From contig OZ254081.1 of assembly GCA_965267505.1 (NCBI GenBank), positions 2,666,001 to 2,730,000 on the forward strand: 64,000 bases of DNA, read 5' to 3'. Position numbers and translations under genes: made by a program. Source of the DNA: JANQHS01 sp965267505. Lineage in GTDB: Bacteria > Bacteroidota > Bacteroidia > Cytophagales > CCMP332. Of the stretch, positions 61,117 through 64,000 are shown one piece after another (positions within the stretch are counted from its first letter, which is position 1; every line of letters begins with the position of its first letter). The notes under the pieces were generated by a model. It saw nothing but the letters and a program-made list of their open reading frames with translations. It did no database searches and was not told where the DNA came from.

Positions 61117-61932
61117 TTACCAACTTCCTGCAGAACCTCCGCCTCCTGTCATTCCTCCACCAAAGCCTCCAAATCCACCTCCACCTCCAAAGCTTCCGGA
61201 ACCATGGCTGAAATCTGTCCAGCCACTTGAAGGACGGTTCATTCCACTACCTAAAATTAGCATTTCCCAAGGACTTAAGGGCCTGCCTATTGCTTTTGGG
61301 CCCCTGTTCCTAAAGGACATTGAAACAATTATTATCAGGATAATTATTGCAATCCCAACCACAAAACCAATTAATGGTTCTTTTTGGCTCTCTAATGCAT
61401 TATTTAATTCATCCGCAGTGTATTCTCCTGCTGCTAATAGAAACACTGCAGTAGTTGCTTTATCAAGCCCTTCGTAGAACTGCCCATTTCTGAAATGTGG
61501 TTTTAGAATTCTTTCCCTAATGGTATAGGTTGCGGCGTCCGGAATAGCACCCTCCAACCCATAACCTGTGACTATTGCCATCTTTCTATCCTCAATGGCC
61601 AGATAGATCAATAATCCATTATCCTTTCCCTCCTTACCGATCTTCCATTTTGAAAAAAGATCTGTGGCATACTCCATGGTCTCTCTTCCATGACTGCTTG
61701 CTTCCGTTACTATCACCACTTCAGTAGATGTGGTGTCATTGTATTTCAATAATTTGTTTTCGAGAGAGGCGACTTGATTGTGATCAAGGATGCCATAGAA
61801 ATCATTCACCAATCGGGGAGAGGAAGGAATCTCCGGCACCTCTTGTGCAAAGGAGGTTAAAGAAAACAGAAAAATGAGTAAAAAGAAGGAAGGCTTAATC
61901 TTCCCCAATACTGATATCGTCAGATAATTCAT
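61117..61932 (-). CDS. TPM-domain membrane protein (YgcG-like)
   Basis: The 271-residue protein has a signal peptide (about residues 12-29), a TPM domain (about 38-165: VNDFYGILDHNQVASLENKL, STEVVIVTEAS, NGLLIYLAIEDRKMAIVTGYGLEGAIPD), one transmembrane helix (about 187-207) and a glycine/serine-rich tail (GGGGGFGGFGGGMTGGGG). The start overlaps the previous TPM gene by 38 nt; a TTG at 61908 would shorten the overlap. Together with LemA it probably forms an envelope complex of unknown duty. Confidence 0.88.
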   Translation of the reverse strand: MNYLTISVLGKIKPSFFLLIFLFSLTSFAQEVPEIPSSPRLVNDFYGILDHNQVASLENKLLKYNDTTSTEVVIVTEASSHGRETMEYATDLFSKWKIGKEGKDNGLLIYLAIEDRKMAIVTGYGLEGAIPDAATYTIRERILKPHFRNGQFYEGLDKATTAVFLLAAGEYTADELNNALESQKEPLIGFVVGIAIIILIIIVSMSFRNRGPKAIGRPLSPWEMLILGSGMNRPSSGWTDFSHGSGSFGGGGGFGGFGGGMTGGGGSAGSW

Positions 61933-62335
61933 TCACATCATCTCTTTGATAAGGAAAATGCTCCTGGAGAGCTTTTCCTGCGGCTAATACTCCCTCACTC
62001 AATCCCTCAAAAAAATCCCCTTTTTTGAAATGAGATTGCATTTGTTCTTTAATCTTGTCCCAGAAGTTGAATGCTACCTTGGCATTGATCCCCTGATCTC
62101 CGAGGATCGCGAATTTGTGGGATTCATATGCCAGGTAAAAAAGCACTCCATTTCTATCCTTGGTTTTTTGCATGGAAAGATCAGAGAAAACCTTTGATGC
62201 TCTGTCCAGAACTTCCCCTTTACATTTTCTTTCCAGGTGAATTCTTATCTCACCTGAGGTTTGCATCTCAGCTGATTTTATAGCGAGTTCTAAGCGTTTG
62301 ATCTCGCCCTCGTGGAAAAGGTCTTGTTTACTCAA
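61895..62335 (-). CDS. Small TPM-domain protein
   Basis: The 146-residue protein has no signal peptide. It consists of a single TPM-like domain (EIRIHLERKCKGEVLDRASKVF, NGVLFYLAYESHKFAILGDQGINAKV, GDFFEGLSEGVLAAGKALQEHFP). It overlaps lemA by 8 nt and the larger TPM gene by 38 nt. The lemA plus one short and one long TPM gene arrangement is common in Bacteroidota. Its cytoplasmic or peripheral location is inferred from the absence of a signal. Confidence 0.87.
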   Translation of the reverse strand: MSKQDLFHEGEIKRLELAIKSAEMQTSGEIRIHLERKCKGEVLDRASKVFSDLSMQKTKDRNGVLFYLAYESHKFAILGDQGINAKVAFNFWDKIKEQMQSHFKKGDFFEGLSEGVLAAGKALQEHFPYQRDDVNELSDDISIGED

Positions 62336-62927
62336 AATCTACCTCAGGAGCTTCTTCAGCCCCTTCTTTTGCTTCAAAATAGGCTTTTTCCTCAAAGCCA
62401 AATATTCCTGCGAATATGTTATTCGGAAAAAGTTTGATGTATTTATTGTACTCAACAATAACATCATTGAATCGGTTTCTCTCAGTTGAGATCCTGTTTT
62501 CAGTACCTTCCAGCTCGGTAATAAGCATCTCGAATTGCATGTTTGCTTTAAGGTCCGGATATCTTTCAATGGTGGCGAGAAGTCTGGACAAAGCTCCTGT
62601 CAATTGGGTTTGTGCGGCTGCAAACCTTTGCATGGATTGAGCATCAAGTTTGGAAGGATCAACTTTTATCTCTGTGCTGGTGGCCTTAGCTCTGGCTTCC
62701 ACGACTCCAATAAGGGTTTCCTGCTCAAAATCCGCATAACCTTTAACTGTTTTAACAATATTAGGAATCAGGTCGGCTCTCCTTTGGTATTGGGTTTCAA
62801 CCTTTGCCCAGGCTCTTACTGTTTCTTCTGACAAAGTCACCATTTGGTTGTATTTCCCTTTGAATGAGCCATAAAGGAACATTCCGAGTACAACCAAAAC
62901 AATTATTATGATCCAGGATCTTTTCAC
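62328..62927 (-). CDS. lemA: LemA family protein
   Basis: The 199-residue protein has one N-terminal transmembrane helix (residues 4-20) and the LemA helical bundle: YNQMVTLSEETVRAWAKVETQYQRRADLIPNIV, LIGVVEARAKAT, ANMQFEMLITELEGTENRISTERNRFND. The GTG start at 62927 fits the usual N-terminus. LemA is an extracytoplasmic helical protein whose exact function is unknown. It heads the lemA-TPM-TPM-58-aa operon; a TAGATTTG element lies 13 nt upstream. Confidence 0.95.
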   Translation of the reverse strand: MKRSWIIIIVLVVLGMFLYGSFKGKYNQMVTLSEETVRAWAKVETQYQRRADLIPNIVKTVKGYADFEQETLIGVVEARAKATSTEIKVDPSKLDAQSMQRFAAAQTQLTGALSRLLATIERYPDLKANMQFEMLITELEGTENRISTERNRFNDVIVEYNKYIKLFPNNIFAGIFGFEEKAYFEAKEGAEEAPEVDFE

Positions 62928-62939
62928 TTTTTTTTATTT

Positions 62940-62947
62940 CAAATCTA
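62940..62947 (-). promoter_or_regulatory. Candidate -7 element of the lemA operon
   Basis: TAGATTTG on the minus strand matches TAnnTTTG, 13 nt before the lemA GTG. No -33 element at 19-20 nt. Confidence 0.45.
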
Positions 62948-62981
62948 AAAAAACAAACATGGGATGAGACTCGAAAATTCG

Positions 62982-64000
62982 TTAATGAAAGAAAATGTAT
63001 GCCACCACGATTGCCGCAACAATCCCTGCCAGGTCTGCCAATAAACCAGCCGTCATTGCGTATCTGGTATTCCTTATCCCGACACTACCAAAGTATACCG
63101 CTAAAACATAGAATGTAGTGTCAGTTGAACCTTGAAAAGTACTTGCAAGCCTTCCTGTAAAAGAGTCTGCTCCAAAGGTCTTCATGGCATCAATCATCAT
63201 ACCCCTGGATCCGCTTCCACTTAGGGGTTTCATCATAGCTGTTGGTAATGCGTCAACGAAATCAGTATTCATTCCCAGGAAGCCAATTGCAGCTCCTATT
63301 CCATTTGATAAGAGCTCCATTCCTCCGGCAGTTCTGAAAATTCCAATTGCAGCAAGTATGGCTACAAGGTAGGGTATGATCTTAACAGCCACCCCGAATC
63401 CTTCTTTTGCTCCCTCAATAAAAGATTCAAATGCGTTAATTCTCTTGTAAGCTGCAAAAGCAATAAAAAAGGCTACTATGGAAAATAGTATCAAATTACC
63501 TCCGAGAGAAGAGACCAATTGAAGTTCCTCTGAACTCATCAAAGTCAGAAAGTAAACAAGTATGCTAATTAATAAAGTGCTGCCAACCAGGGCACTTACT
63601 AGGAGTTTATCCAGAAGATTGATCTTTTGGAAAAAGGAGACTACCAAAAGACCAACTATGGTGGAAAAAAAGGTAGCTATGAGAATCGGAAGGAAGATAT
63701 CTGTTGGGTTGGCTGCACCCAATTGAGCTCTGTACACCATTACATTGACCGGTATAATCGTAAGGCCGGAAGTATTCAAAACCAGAAACATAATTTGAGA
63801 ATTACTAGCTCTTTCCTTAATTGGGTTCAGTTCCTGCAATTGCCCCATTGCCTTTAAGCCAATAGGGGTAGCTGCATTATCGAGCCCAAGCATATTGGCG
63901 GAGAAGTTCATCAGGATATTCCCTGTTACCGGATGATCTCTGGGGATCTCAGGGAAAATTCGGCTGAACAAAGGCGAAATAAGCTTAGCCATTTTCTGTA
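62982..64000 (-). CDS. SpmA/SpmB-type nucleoside-recognition membrane protein, 3' part
   Basis: The frame stays open to the right edge and the internal ATG at 63992 is not the start: the residues around it (AKLISPLFSRIFPEIPRDHPVTGNI) match the middle of SpmA. About 340 residues are present: the SpmA part with NFSANMLGLDNAATPIGLKAM, then an SpmB-like part with GAKEGFGVAVKIIPYLVAILAAIG and a late STDTTFYVLAVYFGSVGI. In Bacillus spmA and spmB are separate genes needed for spore core dehydration; here they appear fused, in a non-sporulating lineage, as a likely transporter. The N-terminus lies outside the window. Confidence 0.88.
   Translation of the reverse strand, partial: QKMAKLISPLFSRIFPEIPRDHPVTGNILMNFSANMLGLDNAATPIGLKAMGQLQELNPIKERASNSQIMFLVLNTSGLTIIPVNVMVYRAQLGAANPTDIFLPILIATFFSTIVGLLVVSFFQKINLLDKLLVSALVGSTLLISILVYFLTLMSSEELQLVSSLGGNLILFSIVAFFIAFAAYKRINAFESFIEGAKEGFGVAVKIIPYLVAILAAIGIFRTAGGMELLSNGIGAAIGFLGMNTDFVDALPTAMMKPLSGSGSRGMMIDAMKTFGADSFTGRLASTFQGSTDTTFYVLAVYFGSVGIRNTRYAMTAGLLADLAGIVAAIVVAYIFFH

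Noticed and set aside
1..64000. Mobile elements, prophage genes, integrases, tRNA-linked attachment sites or defence systems.
   Set aside because: None seen: no transposase, recombinase, terminal repeats or recognisable defence genes, and no tRNA gene.

Overview
The window reads as a chromosomal segment of a Bacteroidota bacterium, most likely a marine or free-living member of the Flavobacteriales. The reasons are type IX secretion (T9SS) hallmarks (two PorP/SprF proteins, type A and type B C-terminal sorting domains), a SusC/BtuB-type receptor with a surface lipoprotein, many Bacteroidota-restricted families (GSCFA, DUF4296, DUF5916), and repeated promoter elements of the TAnnTTTG (-7) type in place of TATAAT. 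Gene density is very high: ATGA start/stop overlaps are frequent, and several convergent pairs share a 4-nt stop overlap. I see no tRNA, rRNA, transposase, phage gene or CRISPR array.

Layout. 1-1.9 kb: 5' part of a GSCFA gene, then rpsF-rpsR-rplI with a clear promoter and terminator. 2-9.9 kb: housekeeping and small membrane genes (thioredoxin-like protein, YggS, DUF423, DUF4296, PAP2, OsmC plus a YjdI-like ferredoxin, a kinase-like membrane protein without an ATPase domain, TrmH, Tag, SDR). 9.9-15 kb: a five-gene export operon (LolA-like protein, two FtsX permeases, LolD-like ATPase, beta-barrel). 15-20.2 kb: DUF3332 lipoprotein, K+ channel, PLP lyase, MutS2. 20.2-23.3 kb: cobalamin riboswitch, BtuB-like receptor and BtuG-like surface lipoprotein. 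23.3-28.6 kb: periplasmic GATase-like protein, MacB-like permease, two secreted proteins, purB. 28.7-51.6 kb: a T9SS surface block with two PorP/SprF proteins divergent from a 5060-residue repeat protein, a 691-residue companion, a DUF5916 barrel protein and a type A cargo protein. 51.8-60.4 kb: phenylacetyl-CoA epoxidase genes, with paaE alone on the plus strand and tetR-paaABCD-lipoprotein-LETM1-like on the minus strand. Between them lie a structured small RNA that resembles 6S RNA, a 51-codon gene and a helical-repeat protein. 60.4-64 kb: a membrane protein, lemA with two TPM-domain genes and a 58-codon gene, and the SpmA/SpmB-type protein that runs off the right edge.

The least conventional parts are the 52.9-55.0 kb cluster (6S-like RNA, exported micro-protein, TPR-like protein), the 48-unit, disulfide-patterned giant surface protein with its dedicated PorP/SprF pair, the double-domain PaaB, and the TetR operator placed inside its own promoter spacer. 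Family assignments come from recognising motifs in the translated sequence; no database search was possible.
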